Assembly: GCF_050753345.1 (NCBI RefSeq)
Contig: NZ_JBLZFX010000006.1
Location: forward strand, 50,205 to 114,204
Direction of reading: 5' to 3'
DNA length: 64,000 bases
Source of the DNA: Alkalinema pantanalense
GTDB taxonomy: Bacteria > Cyanobacteriota > Cyanobacteriia > Leptolyngbyales > Leptolyngbyaceae
The translations under genes were made by a program, and so were the position numbers. Each line of letters starts with the position of its first letter. Position 1 is the stretch's first letter. Under the pieces are notes generated by a model, which had not been told where the DNA came from, made no database searches, and was given only the letters and a program-made list of their open reading frames with translations. Shown piece after piece: positions 49,392 to 58,727 of this stretch.

Positions 49392-50621
49392 CTACTTGAG
49401 GATTTTGGATACAACACCTGCACCAACGGTACGTCCACCCTCACGGATAGCAAAGCGCATCCCTTGCTCAATGGCGATCGGGTTGATCAATTCCACGGTC
49501 ATCTTGATCCGGTCACCAGGCATCACCATTTCCGCAGTAGTACCATCGTCAGCGGTGAACGCATTGATTGTACCGGTCACGTCGGTTGTCCGCACATAGA
49601 ACTGAGGACGATAACCAGGGAAGAACGGCGTATGACGACCACCTTCTTCCTTCTTGAGGATGTAAACCTCGGATTCGAACTGGGTGTGAGGGGTGATAGA
49701 ACCGGGCTTAGCCAATACCATCCCACGCTCGATATCTTCTTTCTTGATACCGCGCAGCAACAGACCCGCGTTATCCCCAGCTTGACCTTCTTCCAGTTGT
49801 TTCCGGAACATTTCAATCCCGGTAACAGTGGTCTTCCGGGTATCACGGATTCCAACGATTTCGATTTCCTCGGAAACCTTAATCATGCCCCGCTCAATCC
49901 GACCAGTAGCAACCGTCCCACGACCAGAGATAGAGAATACGTCTTCCACAGCCATCAAGAAGGGCTTGTCCACTTCCCGCTCAGGGGTGGGAACGTAGTC
50001 ATCCACGGAATCCATCAGGTCGTAGATCTTGTCAACCCACTCATTTTCACCCCGCTGGGTTTTGGGGTTAGCCTGCATTTGCTCCAGAGCCTTCAGAGCA
50101 GAACCCGCTGTGATAGGAATATCATCACCAGGGAAGTCGTAGGAGCTGAGCAGTTCACGAACTTCCAGTTCCACCAGTTCCAGCAGTTCGTCATCGTCTA
50201 CCATGTCCTTCTTATTGAGGAACACGACCAGACGAGGAACACCCACCTGACGAGCCAACAGAATGTGCTCACGGGTTTGAGGCATAGGGCCATCTGCTGC
50301 AGAGCACACCAGAATCGCACCATCCATCTGAGCAGCACCCGTGATCATATTCTTCACGTAGTCTGCGTGACCGGGGCAATCCACGTGAGCATAGTGACGG
50401 CTTGCAGTCTCGTACTCCACGTGAGCAGTATTGATGGTGATACCACGAGCCTTTTCTTCGGGGGCTGCGTCGATTTCATCATACTTCTTAGCAGCAGCTT
50501 GACCCAGAGCAGCCAAGGTCGAGGTGATTGCTGCGGTCAGGGTGGTTTTACCATGGTCAACGTGACCGATGGTACCAATGTTGACGTGGGGTTTAGACCG
50601 TGTAAACTTTTCGCGTGCCAT
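49392..50621 (-). CDS. tuf: Elongation factor Tu
   Basis: A 409-residue GTPase that brings aminoacyl-tRNA to the ribosome. G1 is GHVDHGKTTLTAAI (about residue 19), G3 DCPGHADYVKNM, G4 NKKDMVDD, and domain II/III motifs run to VGAGVVSKILK. The length matches cyanobacterial EF-Tu. It starts 22 nt after the fusA stop, so the two are co-transcribed. Confidence 0.99.
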   Translation of the reverse strand: MAREKFTRSKPHVNIGTIGHVDHGKTTLTAAITSTLAALGQAAAKKYDEIDAAPEEKARGITINTAHVEYETASRHYAHVDCPGHADYVKNMITGAAQMDGAILVCSAADGPMPQTREHILLARQVGVPRLVVFLNKKDMVDDDELLELVELEVRELLSSYDFPGDDIPITAGSALKALEQMQANPKTQRGENEWVDKIYDLMDSVDDYVPTPEREVDKPFLMAVEDVFSISGRGTVATGRIERGMIKVSEEIEIVGIRDTRKTTVTGIEMFRKQLEEGQAGDNAGLLLRGIKKEDIERGMVLAKPGSITPHTQFESEVYILKKEEGGRHTPFFPGYRPQFYVRTTDVTGTINAFTADDGTTAEMVMPGDRIKMTVELINPIAIEQGMRFAIREGGRTVGAGVVSKILK

Positions 50622-50643
50622 TTTCTACAGTTCCTCTTGCAAA

Positions 50644-52767
50644 TTATGCGTTCCCTTTGTTCTTCGCAATGATGGCCTCAGCCACGTTCCGAGGCACTTC
50701 CTCGTAGTTGCTGAATTCCATTGTAAAGGTACCTCGACCTTGCGTCATAGACCGGATGTCTGTCGCATACCCAAACATCTCAGCCAATGGAACCTTGGTC
50801 ACTACCTTTGCAGTGCCCCGTTCCACACCCTGGGCTTCAATGTGACCGCGACGGGAAATCAAGTTCCCCATCACAGTACCCAGGTATTCTTCCGGTGCCT
50901 CGACCTCAACTTTCATCACAGGTTCGAGGAGAACCGGAGAAGCTTTCATCACGGCTTCCTTGATTGCCATGGAACCAGCAATCTTGAAGGCCATTTCCGA
51001 AGAGTCAACGTCGTGGTAGGAGCCATCGACCAACGTTGCTCTCACATCAATCAGGGGATAGCCCGCGAGAATACCTGATTCACAGGCTTCTTTCATGCCC
51101 GCTTCCGCAGGATTGACATATTCTTTAGGCACTGTACCGCCGACGATTTTCGAGACAAACTCAAAGCCGCAGCCTACTTCACCCGGTTCAAGTTCGATCA
51201 CAACGTGACCGTATTGCCCCTTACCACCGGACTGACGGATAAATTTGCCTTCCGCACGAACTTGCTTCCGGATCGTTTCTCGGTAAGCCACCTGAGGTGC
51301 TCCAACATTGGCTTCCACTTTGAATTCCCGCATCATGCGATCGACGAGAATTTCTAAGTGCAGCTCACCCATCCCTGCAATCACAGTTTGGTTTGTTTCA
51401 GAGTCAATACTCACCCGGAAGGTGGGGTCTTCCTCAGAAAGAGCCTTGAGCGCCTTGGAAAGTTTTTCCATATCACTCTTGGTTTTCGGCTCTACCGCTA
51501 CCGAGATAACTGGCTCAGGAATAAACAAGGATTCCAGAACAATATTATCGCCTTCGGGAGCTAACGTATCACCAGTCAAGGTATCGGACAAACCGGGAAT
51601 TGCACCCAAGTCACCAGCACGAAGCTCATCTACGTCAATTCGCTCATCTGCCTTCAGGACGATGAGACGGGAAACACGCTCCTTCTTACCTTTGCTGGTG
51701 TTGTAGATGTAGCTGCCTTTGCTAAGGACACCAGAGTATACCCGCACAAAGGTCAAACGACCTACAAACTTATCAGTCATTACCTTGAAGGCAAGCGCAG
51801 CTAGCGGTTGATCATCTCTAGCAGGACGCTCAGCCACAGAACCATCGGGCAAGGTTCCTTGGATAGCTGCTACATCGATCGGAGCAGGCATGTAATCCAC
51901 GACTGCATCCAGCAATTGCTGCACACCTTTGTTCTTGAAGGCAGAACCACAGAACATCGGAACCATAGAGCCATCCAGCACGCCTTGACGAACGGCTGAT
52001 TGGATTTCTTCAACGGAGAAGTCTTCACCCGCGAAGTATTTCTCCATCAGATCTTCGCTCGTTTCGGCGACAGCTTCAATCAGCTGCACACGGAACTCTT
52101 CAGCTCGATCCTTCAGATCATCCGGCACATCGGTGACTTCGATTTCCTTACCCAAGTCATCTTTGTGGATGTATGCCTTCATACGCACCAAATCCACGAT
52201 GCCTTTGAAGTTATCTTCAGCCCCGATCGGAATCTGCATGGGGATTGCATTTGCCCCTAGCCGATCCTTGATCTGACCGTAGACTTTGTAGAAGTCAGCC
52301 CCGGTTCGATCCATTTTGTTGACGAACACAATCCGGGGAACGTTGTAACGGTTGGCTTGTTTCCACACCGTCTCAGACTGGGGTTGAACACCGCCAACGG
52401 AGCAGAAAACTGCAATCACACCATCAAGAACCCGCATAGAACGTTCAACTTCGATCGTGAAGTCTACGTGCCCAGGGGTATCGATAATGTTGATCTTGTG
52501 TTCTAGTGCACCTTCAGCTGGCTTATTCGGTTGCTCTGGATCGCGCCGAGTCCACTGGGTACTGATTGCAGCCGCAGTAATGGTAATACCGCGCTCTTTC
52601 TCCTGCTCCATCCAGTCAGTGGTGGCAGCACCATCGTGCACTTCGCCAATTTTGTGAACCACACCGGAATAGAACAGAATCCGTTCCGTTGTGGTGGTCT
52701 TGCCCGCGTCAATATGGGCAGCAATTCCGATGTTTCGTACTCTCTCGAGCGGAACGGTACGAGCCAC
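50644..52767 (-). CDS. fusA: Elongation factor G
   Basis: A 707-residue translocase GTPase. G1 is GIAAHIDAGKTTTTERIL, G3 DTPGHVDF, G4 NKMDRTGADFY, and the domain IV/V signatures are seen (GKGQYGHVVIELEPGE; GRGTFTMEFSNYEEVP). Relative to the common form there is a ~16-residue insert in the switch region (TRRDPEQPNKPAEGALEHK), which I recall from other cyanobacterial EF-G. It is in the order rpsG-fusA-tuf with 65 and 22 nt gaps. Confidence 0.98.
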   Translation of the reverse strand: MARTVPLERVRNIGIAAHIDAGKTTTTERILFYSGVVHKIGEVHDGAATTDWMEQEKERGITITAAAISTQWTRRDPEQPNKPAEGALEHKINIIDTPGHVDFTIEVERSMRVLDGVIAVFCSVGGVQPQSETVWKQANRYNVPRIVFVNKMDRTGADFYKVYGQIKDRLGANAIPMQIPIGAEDNFKGIVDLVRMKAYIHKDDLGKEIEVTDVPDDLKDRAEEFRVQLIEAVAETSEDLMEKYFAGEDFSVEEIQSAVRQGVLDGSMVPMFCGSAFKNKGVQQLLDAVVDYMPAPIDVAAIQGTLPDGSVAERPARDDQPLAALAFKVMTDKFVGRLTFVRVYSGVLSKGSYIYNTSKGKKERVSRLIVLKADERIDVDELRAGDLGAIPGLSDTLTGDTLAPEGDNIVLESLFIPEPVISVAVEPKTKSDMEKLSKALKALSEEDPTFRVSIDSETNQTVIAGMGELHLEILVDRMMREFKVEANVGAPQVAYRETIRKQVRAEGKFIRQSGGKGQYGHVVIELEPGEVGCGFEFVSKIVGGTVPKEYVNPAEAGMKEACESGILAGYPLIDVRATLVDGSYHDVDSSEMAFKIAGSMAIKEAVMKASPVLLEPVMKVEVEAPEEYLGTVMGNLISRRGHIEAQGVERGTAKVVTKVPLAEMFGYATDIRSMTQGRGTFTMEFSNYEEVPRNVAEAIIAKNKGNA

Positions 52768-52832
52768 GGTTACCTCCTCGATCGTTGGATAGGGATAGCG
52801 TCAGGGAAGACGCTGTAAAGATTCTATACGTT

Positions 52833-53303
52833 TTAATACCGATAGTGTGCGAAGGCTTTGTTCGCTTCAGCCATCCGGTGGGTTTCTTCCCGCTTCCGGA
52901 TTGCGCTACCGGTTTGATTAGCCGCATCCATCAGTTCATTGGCGAATTTGCTCGCCATGGACTTGCCTGCCCGTTGCCGCGAAAATTGGATCAACCAACG
53001 CAAAGCCAAGGCAATTCCCCGATCGGTTCGCACTTCCATGGGCACCTGATAGGTAGCACCACCCACCCGTCGAGCTTTGACTTCGACCAAAGGAGTCGCA
53101 TTCTTGACTGCCTTCTCAAAAACTTCCATGGGGTCAGCCCCAGTGCGTTCCTTAATGATGTCGAAGGCTTGGTAGATAATGCGGTTCGCCAAAGACTTCT
53201 TACCGCTCCGCATAATGCGACGGGAAGTCATGGTGACCAGGCGAGAATTATAGACAGGATCAGGGGGAATCGGACGCTTTTTGATTTCCGTACGACGAGA
53301 CAT
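52833..53303 (-). CDS. rpsG: 30S ribosomal protein S7
   Basis: A 156-residue small-subunit protein that binds the 3' domain of 16S rRNA. It begins MSRRTEIKKRPIPPDPVYNS and contains VARLVTMTSRRIMRSGKKSLA-type SRLVTMTSRRIMRSGK and the ending HRMAEANKAFAHYRY. Length is normal. It is second in the str operon. Confidence 0.98.
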   Translation of the reverse strand: MSRRTEIKKRPIPPDPVYNSRLVTMTSRRIMRSGKKSLANRIIYQAFDIIKERTGADPMEVFEKAVKNATPLVEVKARRVGGATYQVPMEVRTDRGIALALRWLIQFSRQRAGKSMASKFANELMDAANQTGSAIRKREETHRMAEANKAFAHYRY

Positions 53304-53569
53304 AAAAATCCTTCCAGAGTTGAGAAATGGAGTCTGAAGGCTGACCTAGAAACCATCAGCCCAGACATAGTGAAAAGCCAGGTGTTCCCAACCCAAGGAT
53401 GGCTTCGGAATCCAGCATCAATCCCTTCGTGAAACCAAAATCCTCTAGGGTCAACCTAGCGAACCAATCCCATCTGACTTGTGATTGGAACTAGTGAAAT
53501 TCAAGAGAAGCGTCCGCAACTCATGGGAAACCCCCAGACACTCCTCTTACTAAAACTTAACAATGCGAC

Positions 53570-53953
53570 TTATTTAGCAGCAGCCTTAGGACGCTTTGCA
53601 CCGTATTTGGAGCGACCCTGCTTGCGATCTTTCACACCAGCAGTATCCAAGGTGCCACGAATAATATGGTAGCGAACTCCAGGCAGATCCTTCACACGAC
53701 CACCTCGGATCATGACGACTGAGTGCTCTTGGAGGTTGTGACCAATTCCTGGAATATAAGCGGTCACCTCAAATCCTGAGGTTAACCGTACACGAGCAAC
53801 TTTCCGCAGAGCCGAATTCGGTTTCTTAGGGGTTGTTGTGTAGACACGAGTACAAACCCCACGACGTTGAGGACAAGCCTTGAGCGCCGGGGATTTGGTT
53901 TTCTTACGAGCGCGATTACGCTCATCCCGAATGAGTTGCTGGATTGTGGGCAT
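53570..53953 (-). CDS. rpsL: 30S ribosomal protein S12
   Basis: A 127-residue decoding-centre protein. MPTIQQLIRDERNRARKK at ATG 53953 is the true start; the 19 codons before it in the frame are not part of the protein. The streptomycin-site PKKPNSALRKVARVRL and the GVRYHIIRGTLDTAGVKDR region are intact; Lys in TTTPKKPNS suggests no streptomycin-resistance change. First gene of the str operon; the 266-nt gap to rpsG is longer than the other gaps. Confidence 0.98.
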   Translation of the reverse strand: MPTIQQLIRDERNRARKKTKSPALKACPQRRGVCTRVYTTTPKKPNSALRKVARVRLTSGFEVTAYIPGIGHNLQEHSVVMIRGGRVKDLPGVRYHIIRGTLDTAGVKDRKQGRSKYGAKRPKAAAK

Positions 53954-54096
53954 CTTATTGCCTGTAAATTTTTGCTTGTTCCAACTTTCAACAAATATTA
54001 AAGGTACCAAGGTTTGATGAACCCTGTCAAACTTTTCTTGATCATTTTTTCAAGGGAAAAAGTTAAGGGCGAACTTTTTAGGATCCGCATCTTTTT

Positions 54097-54432
54097 CTAT
54101 GATAGTTGATCGACTGCAAATGAAAATCCACAGCCGCAGACAGCCGTTGCGATCGGGTTATCAAAATGGAAATTCCCCCCCATTAAGTCTTCTGCGTAGT
54201 CGATCGTCAGCGATTCCAGGTAAGACAATTGAGATGCCGCTACCACAACAGTAATATTTGAACAGGGGAACTCGACGTCATCGGATTCTCGGTGGTTGCA
54301 CCAAGCGAGGCGATAGATCCAGCCATTACAGCCACCGGCCTCGGCAGTAATGCGCAGGTAACTTGCAGTAGGAAATTGTCGTTGTCGAATGCGCTTGACT
54401 TCAGCCAACGCCGCTGCGCTCAAATGAATCAT
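54097..54432 (-). CDS. IscA/HesB-like iron-sulfur carrier
   Basis: A 111-residue A-type iron-sulfur carrier-like protein. The three Cys are in AEAGGCNGWIYRL (about residue 35) and the closing CGCGFSF (about 99 and 101), the known ligand set. It has MIHLSAAALAEVKRI at the start and SLTIDYAEDLMGGNFHFDNP in the middle, typical of IscA/SufA. It may insert clusters into target proteins. It lies upstream of the cupin gene direction-wise but with 300 nt between. Confidence 0.9.
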   Translation of the reverse strand: MIHLSAAALAEVKRIRQRQFPTASYLRITAEAGGCNGWIYRLAWCNHRESDDVEFPCSNITVVVAASQLSYLESLTIDYAEDLMGGNFHFDNPIATAVCGCGFSFAVDQLS

Positions 54433-54734
54433 AGAATACCGATGGGAATGAAATCACTATTGCCATCCTAGTATGGAGCAACCCTGCAGCACTACACCCA
54501 TGCAGCCGTAGGCTGTTTCGGACGCTTGCCAAGCGAATGAACTAACGTTCTAGGCTAAAAGATTTCCAAGCAACCAAAACGCCAGGGAAGCGCGTCTTGT
54601 AAGATACTTCCCTGGCGTTAAATCATTGAAATTATTGTAGGCAGGCCACCAGCGATAGCTAGGTAATGATAGGCCGCTGGTGCGATCGGTGATCAGGTTT
54701 AGACCAACCAATCTACGGTGTAGTGCACTCAGGG
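54433..54734. other. Intergenic region with a perfect 13-bp hairpin
   Basis: About 300 bases without a gene. AACGCCAGGGAAG (54578-54590) and CTTCCCTGGCGTT (54607-54619) are perfect complements with a 16-nt loop. No clear T run follows on either strand, though the site is placed between the end of the cupin gene and the start of the IscA-like gene. Confidence 0.65.
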
Positions 54735-55157
54735 TTAGCGATCGGGAGTAGCGCGGGCGTAATCATCCTGGAAACGCACGATATCATCTTCACCTAGGTA
54801 TTCTCCATTTTGGACTTCGATCAATACCAGGGAAATCACACCAGGATTTTCGAGGCGGTGGGGGGTACATTGAGGCACATAGGTGGATTGGTTGGAACTC
54901 AGCGTCAGTTCTTCCTCCCCACAGGTAACTTTCGCGGTGCCTGCCACTACAATCCAGTGCTCACTACGGTGGTGATGCATTTGTAGGCTGAGGCGGTGTC
55001 CTGGCTTGACTTCGATCCGCTTAATTTTATAGCCACGGCCTTCTTCTAGAATGGTGAACGATCCCCAGGGACGGAGTTCAGTCGCCGCAATACCTTTTAG
55101 ATTATTGGTAGACAGCGCCAGCGCGGGAACCTGAGTCATTTCTTGAGGTTGAGCCAC
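54735..55157 (-). CDS. Cupin-domain protein (phosphomannose isomerase type II-like)
   Basis: A 140-residue cupin. It has the metal-binding pattern HHRSEHWIVVAGTAKVTCGEE, LSLQMHHHRSE and a C-terminal HRLENPGVISLVLIEVQNG, similar to the isomerase domain of mannose-6-phosphate isomerase/GDP-mannose pyrophosphorylase. RPWGSFTILEEG and VKPGHRLS support this. The GTG start at 55157 is chosen because AAGGAG lies 10 nt upstream; the longer ATG frame to 55244 lacks such a site. It may supply mannose-1-phosphate for sugar synthesis, as an inference. Confidence 0.85.
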   Translation of the reverse strand: MAQPQEMTQVPALALSTNNLKGIAATELRPWGSFTILEEGRGYKIKRIEVKPGHRLSLQMHHHRSEHWIVVAGTAKVTCGEEELTLSSNQSTYVPQCTPHRLENPGVISLVLIEVQNGEYLGEDDIVRFQDDYARATPDR

Positions 55158-55737
55158 TATAATTCCACTCCTTAGAATCAATAACTCGTAAAATTTGTAA
55201 CTGTAAAAATTCAAACCTTGCTTCGTTTCCCAGGGGGGTGTCACCGAATTTAGGTCATCGAATCAGTGACGAAACTGATTCACCGAGGAAATCGTTGAGG
55301 GAGATCTGCATACAGGATGAAACTAACCTGAGTTGGCAGTGTTTCACGAATTTAGTATTACAGTCTAAAAACTTCTGCTCTCTCACCCTAACAAACCCAT
55401 TTCTGTGCGACTAGGGGGAAGTGAGTAATTTCACTGAATTTCACCAACTCTTCACGGTGATAGGAAATCAGCTTCAAGGGGGCTTAATGGGATTACCTCT
55501 GTTGGTAAGAACCTCCAGTCAGACTGAGTAGGAACTGCCAACTCAGTCATAGAGGCAAAGACAAGCATGACATTGGATTATTTCCTAGCTATCCCTCATG
55601 AGTTTTCTCACATCCGCGACAGTACAGAAATCATGGAGAACGCTGAACTCTGGCCCTATCACCGGTGCAATTCTGGTGCAGCCTGAGTGCATCTACTGGA
55701 ATTGCAATTACTGGCATTGCAATTACAAATGACTGGA
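55158..55737. other. Intergenic region upstream of the cupin gene
   Basis: About 580 bases without a convincing gene. It includes a 15-bp near-duplicate (TGGAATTGCAATTAC and TGGCATTGCAATTAC at 55697-55726). The region is moderately AT-rich. No RNA gene was recognised. Confidence 0.55.
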
Positions 55738-57585
55738 TTAGGGTTGGAGAAAAATTCCGATCGCTTCATGGACACGAGCGGAACTGCGGGGCGGACGATC
55801 GAGAATTTGCCCACCCAGATACAGCGTCGTCGAACTCCCGCCATCGAGATTCAGCGCATCAACCACCCCTAACTGCTGCATAATGCTGGCCATTTCCCCC
55901 AAACTAGGCCCACTACCACCTTCACGGTTGTGGACAGACACTAGCAGAATTTTGCCATCGGGAAGCTGCCCAATCGCACTCCGCGCCGCCCGTTCTTGGG
56001 CAAAGGCCAGACTGAATTGCTCAGCCGTCGCATCAAGAACCACTTGACGATTTTTAACGAGCAGAGGGCCGCCACCGACCATGTGGGGATAGGTTTCCAA
56101 GCCGGGGATCGATTCTACCCGATCAAGTTGGACTGTCGTGCCTGGGATGAACTGATTCGCAGCCGTCCGGTTCGATCGAAACACCAAGAGATAGGCCGAA
56201 CCCGTTGGAATCGACACCGTTTCTCCCGCCTTACCAGCGTTTTTTTGTTCCGTTACCTGGTTATTTTGCACCGTGACCAGAATCTCGTTATCCGACAGAG
56301 TGCTGTAGGTACTGCCCCACTCCGCGTTGTAGCGGGCAATCCCAGCTTGCACGTAGGCACTGTTGAAATAGGTTAGGGGGAAGCGTTGCCCGTTGGACAG
56401 AATGGCCGTTTCCTTAAGGCTGTAGCGATCGAAGCGAAATTGCCCCTGCTCATTCCAAGCGACCACGCCCCGATTCAAAATCGGCCCCGATCGCCATTGT
56501 CCGTTTAGGCGAATCGCCCCCAACGGCAACTGGTTGAGGCGATTAAAGAATCCACCATTAATGGCTCCGCTGGCCTGCGACTGTTGGGCCGTTTGCAGCA
56601 GACTAGCCGTTCCAGCAATCGTCGGAAAATTCGGCAGAACCGGCAACAACCGCACCCCCGTCTGTTTTGGATCAACTTCTAACGCGATCACCGGAAAACG
56701 AGTTGTCCCTAGCATTAACGCCTGTTGTCGCCACCGTAACCCCTTGCCCCAAGCAATATCCAGGGGCTGGAGAGGAAAGGCTCCAATATCAATCACTAAG
56801 CGGTTGGGATTACTTAGAGTGAACAGAGAGGGACGTTGAGTAATGGGCACCCCGAGGCGCAGGGTTGTCCGATCACCTGCCGTTTCAACTTTGAGGGACT
56901 TGATGGCTCCGGTTGTGGTGGGCTTAAACCGTTGGATCAAGGCTGCATCAGCTTTGGCTTCTAAAGTAATCAACAATTCCTGACTTTGGGCATCGACTTG
57001 ATAGGGCGTCGGACGATCGAGGTCTACCACCACCCGATCGCCCCAAGGTTGTTTGCCTTGCCGCAGGTTGACTAAAGAGGCATTCGGGGTTTTCAGTTCG
57101 AGCATGTCGCCCTTGGCTTGAACTTGCCAACCAAGCTGGTTTGCCAAAGCAGTGATCTCTAAGTATCGGATCGGAGGGGCTAAGCGAACCGCTAACGGCT
57201 CTGGTGGCTGTTGAGGATTGGTGAACCAGTCGATCGGCTGCTGAGCGAGATTTTCGGTACTGAGCAGACGTAACCCTAGCAATTGCATTAAGGCAGCTTC
57301 GGATAGGGCAATGCGATTCCCGGTGGTTGTTTGCCATTGGCCCCAAGCAGCATTAAAGGTACGACCATTCAACACAATTTGTCGACCTTGCATCCAAGTT
57401 TTAGCCGCCGAGGAAAGAATTGCAGGGCCATTGGGAGGAGGTGCGGAGGGCGGTTGTTCTAAACTCAAGGGCTTGGGTGGTACCGCAAGCGATGGGAAGG
57501 CCGTTCCCAAGAGACCCATGATTACCATTGCGCCACTCCCTCCGAAGAGGAGAGCTTTTCTCGACTGTTCCCGGTTCAAGCTCAT
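55738..57585 (-). CDS. Phosphodiester glycosidase family protein (NAGPA domain), exported
   Basis: A 615-residue protein. Residues ~10-32 form a signal or anchor (ALLFGGSGAMVIMGLLGTAF). The middle resembles AMIN/copper-amine-oxidase-like N-terminal modules (about 60-260; NRIALSEAALMQLLGLRLLS). The C-terminal ~270 residues are the phosphodiester glycosidase domain, with AINGGFFNRLNQLPLGA, GGGPLLVKNRQVVLDAT, and the closing LNLDGGSSTTLYLGG (catalytic region). ATG 57585 is chosen as AAGGAG lies 7 nt upstream. The substrate is unknown; an extracellular or periplasmic phosphodiester is an inference. Confidence 0.87.
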   Translation of the reverse strand: MSLNREQSRKALLFGGSGAMVIMGLLGTAFPSLAVPPKPLSLEQPPSAPPPNGPAILSSAAKTWMQGRQIVLNGRTFNAAWGQWQTTTGNRIALSEAALMQLLGLRLLSTENLAQQPIDWFTNPQQPPEPLAVRLAPPIRYLEITALANQLGWQVQAKGDMLELKTPNASLVNLRQGKQPWGDRVVVDLDRPTPYQVDAQSQELLITLEAKADAALIQRFKPTTTGAIKSLKVETAGDRTTLRLGVPITQRPSLFTLSNPNRLVIDIGAFPLQPLDIAWGKGLRWRQQALMLGTTRFPVIALEVDPKQTGVRLLPVLPNFPTIAGTASLLQTAQQSQASGAINGGFFNRLNQLPLGAIRLNGQWRSGPILNRGVVAWNEQGQFRFDRYSLKETAILSNGQRFPLTYFNSAYVQAGIARYNAEWGSTYSTLSDNEILVTVQNNQVTEQKNAGKAGETVSIPTGSAYLLVFRSNRTAANQFIPGTTVQLDRVESIPGLETYPHMVGGGPLLVKNRQVVLDATAEQFSLAFAQERAARSAIGQLPDGKILLVSVHNREGGSGPSLGEMASIMQQLGVVDALNLDGGSSTTLYLGGQILDRPPRSSARVHEAIGIFLQP

Positions 57586-57627
57586 CACCATACTCCTTGC
57601 CAATCCAGTCACTTGAGGTTTTTGAGA

Positions 57628-57661
57628 ACCAGACACACCATCCATACCAGACACACCATCC
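57628..57661. repeat. 16-bp near-tandem duplication upstream of the glycosidase gene
   Basis: ACCAGACACACCATCC occurs at 57628-57643 and 57646-57661, two bases apart. It lies about 40 bases upstream of the glycosidase start, in its likely leader. Confidence 0.9.
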
Positions 57662-58184
57662 CTACCAACTATCACGACCGTTCTCCCTCCAGTCACACCC
57701 TTGCTGCCACGCTTTTCAACGCTACACTCAAAAAAACATTGTGAAAAATATCTTTCACACCTTTGTCCCCCGATGTGCATCACCATGGGCTCCATGGCGA
57801 AACCCATCTTGGGCTCACGATCGAACTAGACGACATACGCGATCGGGGCAAAGGATATTGGACGCAATAAGCACATTGGACACAAGTGAAAATATATATA
57901 TTGAAAAAATATATTTAGTCTGGAAACCAGCATGTCTTCTACCCTTCCTACAAACTAGCTTCCTAGGATTGTCAGAGAGTGATTTATTTTATAAAATGCT
58001 CTACTCTGACTCCTTAAGATGAGGGTATGAAAATTCATCTTCTTGGGTCTGAGATGGATTTCACCTCAACTTTCACCCAACAGCCCCAATTGTGCTAGGC
58101 CAAGGGTTGGGGGGATGATGGTGTGGGCTAAAAGTGAGTAACTTGAGCCCTGTATCTCCATGTCTTAATTTAGTTGTGGGTAGC

Positions 58185-58370
58185 CTAACTGTTAGGTGTT
58201 TCCAAAGTGACCCCATTAAGGTCTAGGAGCATCTTCAGTTGGGTGATAGCTTCAGGATGATTCTGTTTTATAGAAACTAGTTTTATAGAGGCTAGATAAA
58301 ACAAGGCTGTTCCCAAAAATTGGGGTTGGAAACCTTTGTGTATGAACTGTGCATAGATATAAACATGCAC
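58185..58370 (-). CDS. Small open frame, possibly a gene remnant
   Basis: A 61-residue frame. Its C-terminal part (ALFYLASIKLVSIKQNHPEA and onward to NGVTLETPNS) has a helix-like, protein-like composition, but I cannot assign a family and see no good ribosome-binding site. It may be real, a remnant, or chance. Confidence 0.3.
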   Translation of the reverse strand: MHVYIYAQFIHKGFQPQFLGTALFYLASIKLVSIKQNHPEAITQLKMLLDLNGVTLETPNS

Positions 58371-58727
58371 AGATTTGCCAGAGAGCCAGAGGATTTAGCG
58401 ATTCGATCGCAACGATCTAAAACGATCTAGAAAGTTGCGACTGCTCAGTCTGTTTTGGCTGCGAAATCATCCTGAAGTCCTGACCGGGCTGAAGTTTCCC
58501 TATCAGCCTAACCATTACCTGCCAAACACCTCTCTAGCTAGCGTGCAGCCTGTTCTTCCACCAAGAAGGACGGTTGGCTATCGTGTCAGCAGACAGGAGA
58601 TGGCATCTTAACGACACCCTTACAAGATCCCTGTCAACCTTTTATAGCCCTAGTTTCATTCAGAATGCAGTCTATTCTGGATTTCTTGTCTAGGAATATA
58701 AAAGCCTAATCCTTACTCTTCGGTGAA

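Larger units (their letters stand above)
57586..58727. other. Long intergenic region upstream of glsF
   Basis: About 1140 bases with only one weak open frame (58185-58370). It holds a 16-bp near-tandem repeat (57628-57661, unit ACCAGACACACCATCC), AT-rich sequence at 57890-57920, and the glsF promoter region, with a TATAAA at 58697-58702. A canonical NtcA site (GTA-N8-TAC) was not found on reading by eye. Confidence 0.5.

Noticed and set aside
49464..50672. Long plus-strand frame (about 400 residues) opposite tuf
   Set aside because: It is the antisense shadow of the well-conserved tuf gene; composition (His/Thr/Val-rich) is that of a mirror frame.
52689..53432. Plus-strand frame of 247 residues opposite rpsG and the start of fusA
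   Set aside because: Antisense to two ribosomal-operon genes; no protein-like features.
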